Under the pieces are notes generated by a model, which was given only the letters and a program-made list of their open reading frames with translations, was not told the DNA's origin and did no database searches. A DNA stretch of 64,000 nucleotides, from assembly GCA_036937835.1 (NCBI GenBank), contig CM072881.1:8194001-8258000 (forward strand), read 5' to 3'. The stretch is from Pampus argenteus (taxonomy: Eukaryota > Chordata > Actinopteri > Scombriformes > Stromateidae). How positions within the stretch are numbered: position 1 is the stretch's first letter; the number at the start of each line of letters is the position of its first letter. A program made the translations under genes and the position numbers. This document shows, in pieces, positions 49,701 to 62,468 of this stretch.

Positions 49701-51909
49701 GGGATCTCTGTTTCCACGCAAGCTGTGTGTCACCATCTGATCGTCCACAAACTCTCCTTCAAAAATATGCCCATCCAAGAAGGTAAATTTTCCCTGTGAC
49801 ACATGTACAGTAGTTGCTTTTAGAATGTCTTTTAATTTCCTATGTGTACATATGGCTATAATTCTGGTGCAAAATGTTATGCGTTTTGTCTGAAATGCTG
49901 CTGTACACATTAATTTAACTAACCTGCCCATGTTTTTTATTGTTCTTCCATTCTCCTTCATAGATGGCTCCACCAGCATAATAAAAGCTTCCCTTTCCAT
50001 GCCTCTGACCCTGAACAAAATCCCCCGTGTACTGATTGCTCTGACAATACTGGGATCCATCCATTCGCCTCAGGATCCAGACCTGTGTGCCTTGTCCATG
50101 CTGCCACAGAAGAGAGTTTTAATGTGATTCACGTTCATTCATGTTTTGGTTCTAAAGAGGATAAAAAAGCTGTCGTTTTGTCCTGGAATTACTGCAACGT
50201 CGTGAACGTGAATTTTCTTCAGTGGTGTGTTTTCATACCTGGACTCCATCCTGCCATTGACCGACATACTGCTGACCCAGATTCAGCCACCTCATCGTGC
50301 CTTTTCCATTCCTCAAGTTGTTCTTCCACTCACCAGAGTAAATGTTACCAGAGGGGTAGCTGTTAGGAAACAGGCGTCAAGAAGTTCATATGCATATAAT
50401 AATGCACTCTGTATATATTGCACATACCATCTCACTCCCCATCCTTCTCTGTTGTTCTTCACCCAGTCTCCTTTGTACCAAGTAGTCTTATCCTGGTTAT
50501 AATACACTGCACCCTAACAGAAAAACGACCAATTTTAAAATGTAAAAAAAATAAAATGAGCTTTAAAAAAAAAAAAAGAAATACCAGATATAAATTAGTG
50601 TTTGTACCTTTCCGTGCCTCTTGCTCTGATGCCACTGCCCTCTATATGACACACCGGTTTCGGCACATTTGTAGGTTCCAGTCCCATGTCGCACACCGTT
50701 GTACACTTCCCCCTTGTAAGAGCTGCCATCTGGCCAGGTGTATGTGCCCTGACCCAGGGGCATGTTGCACACAAACGCTCCCTGTCAGATAAGAAACTTC
50801 AATTCCCTTCAAGATTTTGCAGAGAGCATTTATTTTGATCATGTTGTCACTTTACTCAATTTCTTTTTTTATTGTTTTTGTATCTGTACAGGGTATTTAG
50901 AAATGTGTGTGTTTGTGAAGATGTTCAAGCACTCAGGTTAAAGCATTTTCTAAACTACTTAAGAAAAGCACTATATAATTAAAGTTCATTGCAATTATAT
51001 GCAGTATTATTAATCATGTACTCTACCTCATATTTCAACCCGCCTGCCCATGTAAAGACACCAAGTCCATCCATGAGTCCCATGGAAAACATGCCCTTCA
51101 GAAAAACAAAGGTATGGCTTTGTAATATAGTTTTATTTATGCATATGGAAATTACATTTATTTGAGACATGTTTTAGGAGCAACGAGTACTGGAAATTAG
51201 TTTCTGGTGTATTATAATAATGTATTTAATAATGCACTTTAAGCCATGTGAAAATATATTTCCATCTGTTAGTCATGCAGTTTCGAATAATTTGCAATGG
51301 AAAAAGACACAATTTAAATACACAATATATAATAAAATTACATATATAATAACAATATAATAATTACACAATATAACCTATTCAGTGATTTGAAATATTT
51401 AAAAAATCAGTTTAGGTTGAACAGCAAAATTGAAATTTGGCACTTAACTAAATGTTCTAAAAAAAAAGCATATAGATTTAATGTAATAATATTTAATAAT
51501 AAATGAACTGTGTCTCCATATTGGCTCATAATGTGTTGTTCTTGTTGTACCTTGTAAACGTGACCTCCTTCAAAACAGGCAACACCTTCTCCATGAAGCT
51601 TTCCTTCACATGTTTCACCTTCATATCTGTCAGTGAAAGGTTTTAGGATTTAGTAGTACATGGGTGCTTTCCCTACAAATGAATGACCTGATTAATGTTA
51701 TGACTGATGATTTACCTCTGTACAGTTAAGTTATAAAGTGCAGGGAGTTCCCAGATGTCACCGTCCTCGGTCTGCTCGTCACCGTCAGGTTGGTCTTGCG
51801 GGTTGTTTTTCTCCAGCGAGCAGCTCACCGACTTCTTTTCGTCTCTTTCTGTCGCTGTCTGTGGCATCTCTGCGTTGTCGCGAGTTTCCTCATTTTTTAT
51901 GTTTATCAT
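46790..51909 (-). CDS. rsph10b: rsph10b, radial spoke head protein with MORN repeats, 736 aa
   Basis: Radial spoke head 10 homologue B, an axonemal protein of motile cilia and sperm flagella (family knowledge). Sixteen exons on the minus strand: 51909-51716, 51626-51551, 51095-51027, 50781-50608, 50513-50428, 50359-50239, 50100-49924, 49793-49691, 49597-49482, 49398-49209, 49124-49018, 48875-48803, 48515-48364, 47949-47845, 47733-47442, 46965-46790; sum 2211 nt in frame. An acidic, charged N-terminus (about 64 aa) precedes roughly ten MORN repeats over about residues 65-330, for example YEGETCEGKLHGEG, GTYTWPDGSSYKGE and GSFYYAGGAIYEGEW. The C-terminal half keeps DNTFLLSRMQLWRLLKDCNI, EIHSPFTPMLL, YHIYHKDM and FLEFFEALLG. 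The end ELELWMQKIHQFFIH parallels human FNTWVNNMYVFFVN. A 91-nt intron segment resembling an exon (47201-47111) is excluded because it breaks the frame. Confidence 0.95.
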
Positions 51910-51916
51910 TTTTCAT

Positions 51917-52697
51917 GGAGGCTTTCTTTTCTGTGCTTTCAGTCATTTCACACAACAAACTAACGTACTCTCCATGGCAACGGCAACAGCACTTTCATAT
52001 ACGGTGGCCTTGTTGAGACAAAAAGAGTCACGTACACCACTAGCAGGCTACTGTCTGCAGTTTAACACTTACATACTACTATTTACATAAATGTAAATAC
52101 ATTTGAGACATTTTAGCACAGAGTGTTGATTGATGGTTGTAATGATTATAATGAAACCTACCATTTAAATGTTGTTGCATCCTTCGCTTTAAAAATATTG
52201 ATAGAAACTGTTATGTTGCTATTATTTTAAATAACACGAGCTCATAATATAGTGTGACTGTGAGGTGTCAAAGCTCTCTGAAGAATTGGTGAAATACCAA
52301 ATAGCTATTTATTAATGACCGATATCTATGGATGCAAAATACATATTGTGTTTCAACATTTCATATAGGGACTAATAATAAAGAAATACTTAAGGTGGGA
52401 AGAATATGGACAGTATGTGAGGGTTAAAAAACACAGTACAAATATGGGCAGGACATGACGCTATACATATTGTTTATTTCAACTAAAAATTAGGTGTTAG
52501 GAGTGTAAAAAACTATAGTGTTCTGATGCAGCATACTAATAATAAAACATCTCAACAGACAAAGCAAAAAAAACAAAAAAAAACACTGTACAGTCAAGCA
52601 TTTAAACCAAAGAAATGTACAGCATCCATAAGGATGAACTGGACTGAATTCTTGAACTCACAGTCCAGTTACATAAAGACAGTATAAAGTATAATCC
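51917..52697. other. rsph10b promoter side and pms2 3' UTR
   Basis: About 790 bp between the rsph10b start and the pms2 stop. AT-rich in its right half, with no coding sequence recognised. Confidence 0.5.
52473..52478 (-). promoter_or_regulatory. polyadenylation signal, pms2
   Basis: TTTATT on the + strand (AATAAA on the gene strand), about 220 nt beyond the pms2 stop. Confidence 0.55.
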
Positions 52698-55600
52698 TCA
52701 GTCTTGTGAGATAATGTCCAGGTTGGCCAGGTGTCTCATGGTGGGCCTGCCGTGAGGACAGTTCCACGGCTGCTCGATCTCCCCCATGTGAACCACGAGC
52801 TTCTTCATCTCGCTGCCGCTCAGAGCGGTGCCAATCATCACCTGAAGAAAGACACGGCAATGGCAACAAACAGGTGCTGTGTCAGAAAGCAAAAATCATA
52901 CTACGCGTCATAAGAAGCCTCATCCAGCCACACACAATTTCTATTAATGTCAGTACAGTATTACAATTAACTTGCAGACTTTTAAGTCCTGACAGCTAAA
53001 AAAGGTTCAAACTTGTTACGGTCTATACTCTATACTTGAAAGAAAATATTTATCATCGGAATTAACTCACAGATTTTCGACAAGCTCTGGAGGCGAACAT
53101 CTGCCTTACGCGGGATGGTCGACACATGACCCCTGGGCTGTCACTCAACATAAAGATCAGCTCCTCAATGTCAGCAGGACCGAATGTCCAGTTCTTACTG
53201 GTGGGCAGAGATACCAGCTTTACCCTTTCCATCACCTGAGCTACAGCCACAATGAAAAAAAACAACAAACTGGTTTAGTATTTAAAATAATCAAATTGGG
53301 ATATCAATGTGTTGAACTTTTAAATTTAATGTTCATACCATCCTCATCAACCAGAAATTCAAAGCCATTCTTTCTGAAAATCTCAATGTTCTCTATTAGT
53401 ATGTTCTCACTGACCGCAGTAAGGTGGAGTTTCTGAGGGCTGCAAACACAAAAGGGAACAAACAAAAACAAAAACAAAAACATTACCAAAAAGGTCATTT
53501 CAAACAATACAATGGAAAAAAAGGTATCTAGACATCCAGATTTAGATTCTTACACAATGAGTTTCTGTCCTTGGAGCACTGTGTGCTGCTGAAGCATCTC
53601 AAAGTTGTATTTCTCATCTGTGGCATGCTGGTCAATCATGAAGACGTCCGAGTTGAATTTGGTGATAATGAAGCCCAAGTTAAACTGACCGATGATCTCC
53701 ATCTCTTTGAACATGTCTTTACTGTCGGAATGAACGGGTTACATTATTCAAACAAGAAAAAAAAAAATCTATGTTTTGCTTTTGGTTTATTAACTGAATT
53801 TGATCTTCCAATGTAGAAATGAGAGATACGGAAATGCAGATAAAAAGCTCATGGTTATCATTTGGAGATAAGACTGTAGTGAAGTAAACTTATTAGCAGT
53901 AATTAGCAGTAAATGGCCGAAAAAGAACAAGTAAGATCACCAGTAATATCCCACCTGATCTCCTTCTTAAGCTCTTCTTCTGCATTCTGGTTTTCTCCAG
54001 GGTTGATCTTGGCCCTGAAGCGCCGGTAGCGCAGCTGCTCACTGGCCCTTTGTTTCTGCCAGTCCCGCAACCTCCTCATCTTCCCCGCCAGCTCTTGTAA
54101 AGAGAAGTGGAGAGGCACTGTCCTCTTCTGTAAGCAGACTGGAGCATCCACCACAGAGTAGGAGTGTGAAGGAGTGGTGGATTTGCACTCTGTGAGGAAA
54201 TGTGGATCGTCTTTCCTGGCTCTCTTGGCATCTGGGCTTACAGTGTAGTCCTCAGTGGAAGTGCATGGTTCAGTTCGCACTTCTAGGTCTTCAGGAACTG
54301 TTTGACTTTTATCTGATGTGTCTTTGGTTGTTTCATTTTTTACGCTGGGTCTGTCAATCACCAGTTCGGGAGAGCTGAACTCCGGCACTGTGGTGGAGTC
54401 ACAACTGATCGGAGTGATCTCTTTCTCAGAGTCTGTATCGCTGCATGGCACCCCTCCATACCTGAACCCATCTAGGATAGACTTTCCCACTGGTGAGCAT
54501 GAAGTTAAATCTCTTGTGGGTTTAAAAGGAGATTCTACACTTGGTTTGCAAATCAAAGCTTTTCCAGGAGCCTTAAAAAAGGACTGCAGTGTTTTCTGAG
54601 CTGGGCCACTTTTTGCAGGTTTTGACATATTGGACTTGATACCAGAATTAGAGCTGTGATGACTTGAAAAAGCAGCTTTTAGGCCTGCCAGGTTTAGGGA
54701 CAACTTTGGGCTCTGAATCACCGGCTCCGTATCCTCTCCGGGTTCTGGCATGGTCTCTTTAGACGTGATAACCTGACACAGTTCAGAAGCAGACCTTGCA
54801 TCTACAGACAAATCAAACAGTCAACATGGAATCACTGGACAATCCCAAATATCTCACTTGTGAAATATTTTACTATGCTTTCTAAATATAATGACTTGTT
54901 CTTACTGATGCTGGGTATAGGTGTATAGTTCAGGCTGATTTTATTGACTCCAGCCTCAAACATGTTGATGAGAGAAGTCTTTAGAATAGCCAACAAGAGT
55001 TTCTCTTCCTGAAGAAATATTTGCCGCTTGTCTGGAGTTACATTTACATCCACACACTCTGAAATAACACAACAAAAACACATGTGTAAGTATACAAGTC
55101 AATAGTGTGATTCAGAAATAGCCACTTTTGATTAATGGCAAATGTTCCTACCTGATGCAACAGCTATGTTCAAGGCAACAAACGGATATTGATGTCTGTT
55201 ATACATATGATACACTTCATTCACAAGTTTGGTCACCTGCAAGTTGGGAACAACCAAAGATTAGGATGAAAATATGAACCCCCACTTTGACATTTCCCAA
55301 TTTATACACATGAATTACCTTAAGGGGATCACATGGTCGGTTGTTTATGAAAAAGAACTGTCTATCTGTGGCGCTTCTCCCAACACCATGGTCTCCTCGT
55401 GACACAAACCCTGTGATGCTGCCAAAATGAAAAAAAACAACTTGGTTTTGGTTCTGCAGAGAAGATACAGGAATTCCATGTAATGGTGTTACTCACGAAA
55501 AAAGCTGTTTGGGTAGTTCTGCATCTTTGAGTCCATATTCTTCCATAACATTTTCTGTAGGGGAGACTTGCTGAAAAGGCAGAAGACTCTGTAGCTGCAG

Positions 55601-57443
55601 AACAAATGACAGATATTGAAATGAGGGGAAAGCTCATGGAGAAGAGGAGTAGTTTTACGTAGTTCAAGACAACATTTCGAAGTATTAATGCGGTTGGACT
55701 CACATTATCCATATTTTAAAAAGAAATGGTAAAATCACTGTTCCAACCTGTTTTGGTCCATATATGGCTCCTATGTTGTCTCTCATACTCTGGCTGCCAC
55801 TGGTGCTAAGAACTGTGCTGCGCTTTCCCTGGCCGCTTTGGTTGGAGCAGGTAATACGCACTCCTGTAGAGATGATGCAGTAGGACTGCAGGACATGTAC
55901 CATTTTGGTATACTCCTGAAAGAACAAAACAATGAAGTAGTTGTTTATTTGAGATCAGAGTTGTTTAAAGTATTTATATTAGGTTAAACAATCTTATTAG
56001 TACTATATACAAAACACAATTTGAAACAATCATATTGGTAATGTCACCTAGAGTTGGCGATCCATTACACTGAAGATTTCTTGATCTTAAGGTTATGTTG
56101 CAACGGTCTTGTAATACATATGAAAGCATGGATTACAAAAGTCTTTCAGGTGATGTGTTCAAGTGTTGGCAGGAAGCTGGGACATCACGGGCTTTATCCT
56201 GCCCTATTTTTGCATTCACAAACATTTACAACCTACAATATATAGTTGGAAAACCAAACCCAGAAGAAAAACAACAAGGTATCAAGAGCTAAAACATCCT
56301 TTAATGACTGACCTTTTTTATATTGCGCTGAAACTCCTTGTGTCGAACAGGCAGGGTGTAGAAGAGCTGCTGTAGGCTGACTGTGGTGCCTTGCTGCCGG
56401 GGATGAGGTGACTGCTGAACCAGGTGACCTTTGTGGTCAAACACCAGCTTGGTCCCCACCTGGCTGGACTCATGACATGTCACCACACTCAGGTCACTGG
56501 AGCAGGGGGTCAGAGGGAATAGACTTTAGCAGATGAGGTGACATGTAATTTTTTTGTTTGTGTTTGTGAAATTCATGTGGCTGTTGGAAAGTGTTTTATT
56601 ACCTCAGAGCACATAAAGAGCTGAGGGCTTCACCTCTGAAGCCAAACGTTTCCACGTGGATGAGATCTGAAAAATCCTTCAGCTTTGACGTGTGATGCTT
56701 CAACGCTGTGAGACAGGGGAGGTTTCACTTAACCAAAAGGTTTCACCGTGATCAACAGAACGGACAGACAAAGACGATGCTTACTCAGTCCTTCAAAGTT
56801 GGCCTCTTCGACTCCTTTGCCGTTGTCCGACACTTCCACTAGTTCTGCTCCGTGCTCCTTCAGCTTGACATCTGAAACATACAATCACGAACATATGTTT
56901 CACAGACAATCCCAACATTATGTTTACCCTCTATGGTCAGTTGTGTATATATTTCCTTACCGATGTTGGTGGCTCCTGCATCCACGCTGTTCTCCACCAG
57001 CTCTTTAACAGCGGTGGCCAAAGTCAGCACCACCTGTCCTGAGCAGATCTGATGCACTGAGTGCTTGTCAATGGCCCTGATGGCTCCAGCAGGTTCAGAG
57101 CTGCTGAGGAGAAAACAAACACTCACTGACAACCATGTTTAACTTCATATTCTGATGAATTCATATGTATTAAGATGGTAAATATATAATATAATACAAT
57201 ATTTGTTTATATTAGGGCTGTGAGAAAGCTCATAATAACCTAAATAAACCAAAAGTTACCCAAAAAAACAACTTTAAAGTTTATTTTGGTTATAATGACA
57301 AAAAAGACTAGACTGGTAGTCTTTCTTTTGTGTCTCAATAGCTGGTAATAAGTGTTAAACGTTGTTGATTTACGTGGTGTACAAAATATCTACAGGTAAG
57401 TGAAATAAATACCCTGGTAGCTAACTTACCAAACATCAGACAT
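52698..57443 (-). CDS. pms2: pms2, MutL-alpha endonuclease subunit, 854 aa
   Basis: PMS2 pairs with MLH1; the complex nicks the discontinuous strand in DNA mismatch repair (family knowledge). Fifteen exons as in human: 57443-57430, 57103-56961, 56871-56785, 56705-56603, 56496-56313, 55915-55748, 55594-55497, 55418-55319, 55236-55152, 55058-54906, 54801-53955, 53721-53554, 53439-53339, 53240-53071, 52841-52698; sum 2565 nt in frame, 854 versus 862 aa. The GHKL ATPase N-terminus shows VKELVENSVDAGATNI, VSDNGKGVEE and ETFGFRGEALSSL. The variable linker is exon 11 (about residues 379-660) and contains QKTLQSFFKAP at 447-457. The endonuclease motif DQHATDEKYNFE is at 691-702, QKLIVP follows, then SRACRKS and the zinc-site CPHGRPTMRH near the C-terminus. 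All catalytic motifs are intact. Its promoter is shared or abutting with eif2ak1. Confidence 0.98.
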
Positions 57444-58280
57444 CTTCAAGGAGTGAAACGCTTCAGGACGAAGTCACTTAAGTCTTAAGATTTTGATATG
57501 TGACTATGAAACAGAGAAATGAATGGGACACAAACTACCATGTTGTCATAGTCAAATATATATCTAGGTGCACACTTCACAGCTCACGTTGTAAACACAA
57601 AAAATGAAGTTGTGCCGCGCGCGCATTGCGCAGATCACCCGCGGGCGTCATTCGTGCGCACAACTGCGCAGTTTGACTGTTTAAAAAAAACTAACAGTAT
57701 AAAACACGAAACTCACAAAGCGAACACAATATATATGAGCGTGATAGGAAGTTCAAACAAATGATATCGCTGTAAACAAATAAGTATTCTCATAAAACCG
57801 TTGCTCTTAACTTTGGAGCATTTCATCATCAAATCTACCGGAACCTTTCTGTTAGGGCTCATGTACAAATATCCCATATTGTATAAAACGAATAAACCTG
57901 GTGTTGTTGCAGTGCCATTTTTAATGAAGGAAGGCTGTAAAAAATGTTTGTTTTTTTAATACAACATACATATATACGTATACTAGTGTAAATCTGTTTA
58001 AATTCATGTTTTCTATCGACACATCCTGTTGAAACAGAGCCAGCTTTTGTCAGTCGGTCCCTCCGCAGTTGAATCATGGCCGTCCGTTGACATGACAGAC
58101 TTGTGTTGTCAGACAGCTTTCCTCAGCGTTTTTCCTGACAGATTCATACTATTTAAACATTAGAGAGGCTAGAGATTAACCGGTAACTTACGTATCTCGC
58201 TGCAAATATGGGTTAGCTGTTAGCACGTACTAGTTACTACTTTAGTCAAGTCATCATAATCATATATATTTTAAAAAAAA
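57444..58280. promoter_or_regulatory. bidirectional promoter region, pms2 / eif2ak1
   Basis: 837 bp between two divergent start codons. The CpG-rich core 57613-57672 holds GCGCGCATTGCGCA (57618-57631) and TGCGCACAACTGCGCA (57655-57670), which resemble paired NRF-1 half-sites (consensus TGCGCATGCGCA). No TATA box is seen near the core. A housekeeping divergent promoter is inferred; the eif2ak1 start site could instead lie nearer 58150-58250. Confidence 0.5.
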
Positions 58281-61200
58281 ATGTACAGTTCAACAACATC
58301 CAACAGCAGCAGCAGGCTGTCGGAGGACAGTTCAGGCAGCAGCAGTAACATTTTGATCCGCCGCCACCTTAAACAGTTCAGGAGACGTGAGGTTAGCAGC
58401 CTGTTAAACTTAGCAAGCGAAGAGGACGACGAAGTACAGTTTGACAGTAAGTAGCTTCTCTTTTTTCGTACTGAAAATGTTGCGTCCTCTTTCCTGACGT
58501 AACGTTAACTAAGTAAACTTAAGTAGTGGTTAACAAACTTTTACTACGACGATAGCACAACACGTCTGAGTCTCGGTTGCTTATTTCATTGGTTGGACAG
58601 TGTTGCTTTTATAAATGTACAGGGGCGTAACTGAGGTGTTATAGGCCATGTGAACAGCAGCGTCCTCCCACCATGTCTACACACACTTCATCATAGTGCA
58701 GGTGCAATGAGAGACAAATGGGATCAAGGCTTTGCATCCTGTGCTTTTAGACAGCATTCGTGTGAATATATTGTGTCTTATTACATACTTATTGATTTCT
58801 AATACAGTTGAAAATGCTAGTTACTAATGAGTAGTAGCAGCTTGACCACACTACCACTAACTTGCACCCCTCATGACAGGCAACAGTCCTTCTCTGCTTG
58901 GTCATATGTTCATAGAGTATACAGTAGGTGGAGGAGTCTGGTGTACACTGGTCCAGGCAGATAAGCATTACTGCTGTGTACGCCCCCCTTATGTATAAAC
59001 AAGATGAGCTCATTTTTGCCTTGGAGGTGAACAGGCTTTGGGTGCTTAATGTTGCACTAAAAGTGTTTTTATACAGGAAAAAAATGGACCTAAGAGAAAA
59101 AAACATTGCTCAAATGATAGCAAAAGTAATTGAAGAAGGTAAGAGAAGCAATATTGTTGTATTGGTTAAATGTGTGTTTTTTATTTGGAGTTTAGCCATG
59201 TCAAATATAATCTCAACTGATTATTTTAAGGGGAGGTTTTCATTTCACAAAAAGATATACAAGAACCAAACTCAACAAACGAAACAGTGAATTGTTTTTT
59301 TGTTCTGTATTTTCACCCTTAATCCCTTTTTTTCTGATTTTCTTTCCTTTTTTTGTAGCTTCCGACGCAGATAATAACTGTGAGGTGTTGATGGCTGGTA
59401 AACAGTATCCGTCCATCCAAGAGTTTGCCTCAGCAATCCCCAACCACCTCCTCCTGGGGTCTCTGCTGGAGCACTTGTGCTTCGTCTATGAGAGTAACCC
59501 GGCGCGCTCACGTACGCTGTTTAAAGGTAGATACTGGGATGCTTCAATAAAAATTTACTATGAATATTCATAGTTAGAAATGTATACTATTTGGTACATG
59601 TTCAAAATTCAGTTATAAATTATTTTTTTCTTGTTCCTCTGATAGTCATTGGTCAGCGTTTAGCTGCTATGAACCTCCTCTCACCTCTGGCCATAAGTGA
59701 TGAATTCAGCACTGTCAGACTGCAGCACAACCGGGCCTTCACTGAGCTGCTTCATGCTGCCAGCTCCTCGCTGTATCCACAGGTAACTGAATATGATTGC
59801 TGGCATGACCCTAAGGAGCTTTTGGGCTAGTTATTGAACTGGGTAACACTGGATAGTTTCAGTATTTTAATGAAAATATCAAATTATCAAGACAGCTTGC
59901 CATGAGTATATTTAATGATCCTTATGTTACATATACTGTTTAGGCATCTCTATATTATAATATTATATAATACAGGGCTGGGCAATATATCGATATTATA
60001 TCGATATCGTGATATGAGACTCAATGTCGTTTTAGATTTTGGATACAGTAATATTATGATATGGCATAAATGTTGTCTTTTCCTGGTTTGTGATGTCATT
60101 TTCTGAACTTACCAGACTGTTCTTGCTGTCACGTGAATTACTGGAGTCAGACACGAGTTAAAACACTGATAAAACACACATAAAACTTGAGACCTGACTT
60201 AGACTTGAGACAAATGACTTGAAAGGACTTGACATATATAAAATCTGCACAGCAAATAACTTCTATTGTGGTTAATGTGGTGTCAGAATTTGGGATCTGC
60301 TGTCAGAGTTCATTGTAGTCATTTCCACCGTGCGGTAACTGTTGAATCCTTATTTCATTCAACAGGTTCAGCAGCATCATGGCACAAACACACACAATCC
60401 TGCTGTAAGGTAGAGTATACTTTGACTAGTTTTTAATATCCAGTTGCTTTAAAGAAATATTGAAGTCATGTGTGTGAGATGTTGGTTTTTGCCCTCCCAC
60501 AGGCCTAAGGAGGGACTGTTTCAAGCGCAGACGTCACGTTATCTTAGTGAGTTTGAAGAAATCTGCAGACTTGGAAAAGGATCATATGGGAATGTTTTTA
60601 AGGTATTGTACCTATTCTAAAAGTCACTCATATAAAGAAAGACAGGAGTTCAGTCGGTCAATGCAATCGTGTTATGTTTCACATCATTTTGTAGGTTATG
60701 AACAAACTGGATGGACAATGTTATGCTGTGAAGAAGATTCTTATCAAAAAAGTTTCAAAGGATGATTGCATGAAGGTGAGTATCATAGTTACTGACAGAT
60801 CAGTGTTGGGTCAAAATATATACACACACCTGCTGTAACCAATAACGTTGTGTTGTTTCGGATGTTGCTGTAGGTCCTCAGGGAAGTCAAAGTGTTGTCC
60901 AGCCTGCAGCATGTCAATGTTGTCGGCTATCACACTGCATGGATGGAACATGTTCAGCCTGCGGCGCGTGAGTGCTCCGCTGCTACTACGCTAAATTACA
61001 AAGCTGCTCTTATCACAAGCTTTAATTTGTAAAATATCTGTGTTGCAGTTCCTGAGTCTCTCCTGCCTGCACTGAAACCACCTGGACTAGAAGACATGTA
61101 AGATCAGTGTGAAACATTCACACCGGCCTAAGCTGGAGTCATCTTCTATACTGACTGGTGACTTTTTGAGACAGCAGTATTTGTAACAATACATTAATAT

Positions 61201-62352
61201 TAATATAATATCATTAATATGAAGTAATGAGCGACAGATAGTATCGACTGTGACTATCACACATATTATATTTTATACAATGACACTAAAACTATCTTCT
61301 ACCTTTTTTTGCAGTTCTGATGAGAGCCCTGACAGCAGCGACACAAGCACCTCTATAGTTTTTCAAAGCCTCAGTCAATCACAAACAGATGCTGCTTCAA
61401 ATCCCACAGTCTCTCCAAGAGAGTCCAACCCTGTTACAGCCTTAGTCCCTACACAAGAGAAGGGTCAGGTGGTGTGTCCGAAGACGATGCGCTGCATCCC
61501 AGAGAACTATGTTCCCTGCGTATTCCTGGGACAGCAAGGTCCCAAGAAAAGCTCCAAATGTCCTGCAATGAGTTGGGACACTTCAGCGCCGTTCGAGGAG
61601 GATTCCAGCAGGAGCAGCTTGGAACTGAACAACAACTCCTGCATTGACAAGGACTGTTGGCAGTTGGCTGGCATACCCACAGGAAAGCCTTTAAAAGATG
61701 TATGTGCTTAAAGAAGCTTCTTGTGTTTAGGCAAATTCATAAAAAAATTACGTTTTACTTATTTTTTTATAAACTGAAAAGAAAAATGTTCTCTAAAGGG
61801 GAATTCCAATGGTAAATTAAGATTGTAAAATCTACATTTAAAGGGGAAAAAAAAGAGGAAAAGTTTAACGTTTTTGTTCCTCTGTACTGTGTGTGCAGGT
61901 ACAGTTTCACCTGATGCTCTACATCCAGATGCAGCTGTGTGAACGCTCACTGAAGGACTGGATCTTTGAGAGGAACACCAAGCCCAAAGAGGAACAAGCA
62001 TCCAGATGTAATTTTTAAACGTGCATTACTTTGAAATAAATACAGATTTATATTATTATTATTATTATTATTATTATATTATTTATTTAAATGACTTGTC
62101 AGTGCTTCCCATTATTTAAAGACTGCAAATGTCACCTGTGCTCGTTTTTATTATATTTAAGGTAGTTAGATAATTTGATGTATTTAGCAAAGGCATTAAG
62201 CAAAGTTTGGCAAATAAATATTTTGTATTTTTTTTTAATTTTCAGGTCCTTACGGATGTGTTGATACAGAACACACTGTGAGCCTGCTGAGGAAGATACT
62301 TGAAGGGGTGGAGTACATTCACTCCAGGGGAATCATGCACAGAGACCTGAAG
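58281..62352 (+). CDS. eif2ak1: eif2ak1 (HRI kinase), first 480 codons; 3' part beyond window
   Basis: Haem-regulated inhibitor, a kinase that phosphorylates eIF2-alpha on haem lack, oxidative or mitochondrial stress (family knowledge). Exons: 58281-58446, 59359-59526, 59646-59782, 60366-60409, 60503-60602, 60695-60775, 60874-60967, 61049-61097, 61315-61699, 61899-62007, 62246-62352; 1440 nt, in frame. The N-terminus is Ser-rich then acidic (SEEDDEVQFD), followed by the family helix NHLLLGSLLEHLCFVYESNP. Kinase N-lobe: LGKGSYGNVFK at 195-205, catalytic Lys in CYAVKK (about 218), VLREVKVLSSLQH and VVGYHTAWMEHVQP. A Ser-rich kinase insert follows (about 264-410), then LYIQMQLCERSLKDWI and IMHRDLK with HRD at 476-478. 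The DFG exon onward is not in the window; the next intron holds ankrd61 on the other strand. Confidence 0.97.
59974..60122. mobile_element. truncated MITE-like repeat in an eif2ak1 intron
   Basis: Begins GGGCTGGGCAATATATCGAT and continues ATCGATATCGTGATATGAGA, then TGATGTCATTTTCTGAACTT. I recognise this as a common fish hAT-like non-autonomous element whose full form ends in an inverted GGGCTGGGC; the other end is missing here. The following 60125-60240 contains further dispersed-repeat-like sequence built on ACTTGAGAC. Confidence 0.55.
62054..62085 (+). repeat. (TTA)n microsatellite
   Basis: TTA trinucleotide run in an eif2ak1 intron. Confidence 0.9.
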
Positions 62353-62468
62353 GTAATGTGATTTGGCAGATTTGGTTTTATTAGCACATGTTTGACACAT
62401 TGTATATTTCAGATTTAAAGATCTCTGAATACCTTTGAAGTCACATTCAGTTTACACTGACATGGATG

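Noticed and set aside
50239..50359. Apparent frameshift in an rsph10b MORN exon
   Set aside because: A miscount on first reading; the exon is 121 nt and in frame.
59077..59138. Possible extra eif2ak1 exon (GAAAAAAATGG to GAAGAAG, donor GTAAGA)
   Set aside because: Inclusion after the exon ending at 58446 gives an in-frame TAA, while direct joining of 58446 to 59359 keeps the frame.
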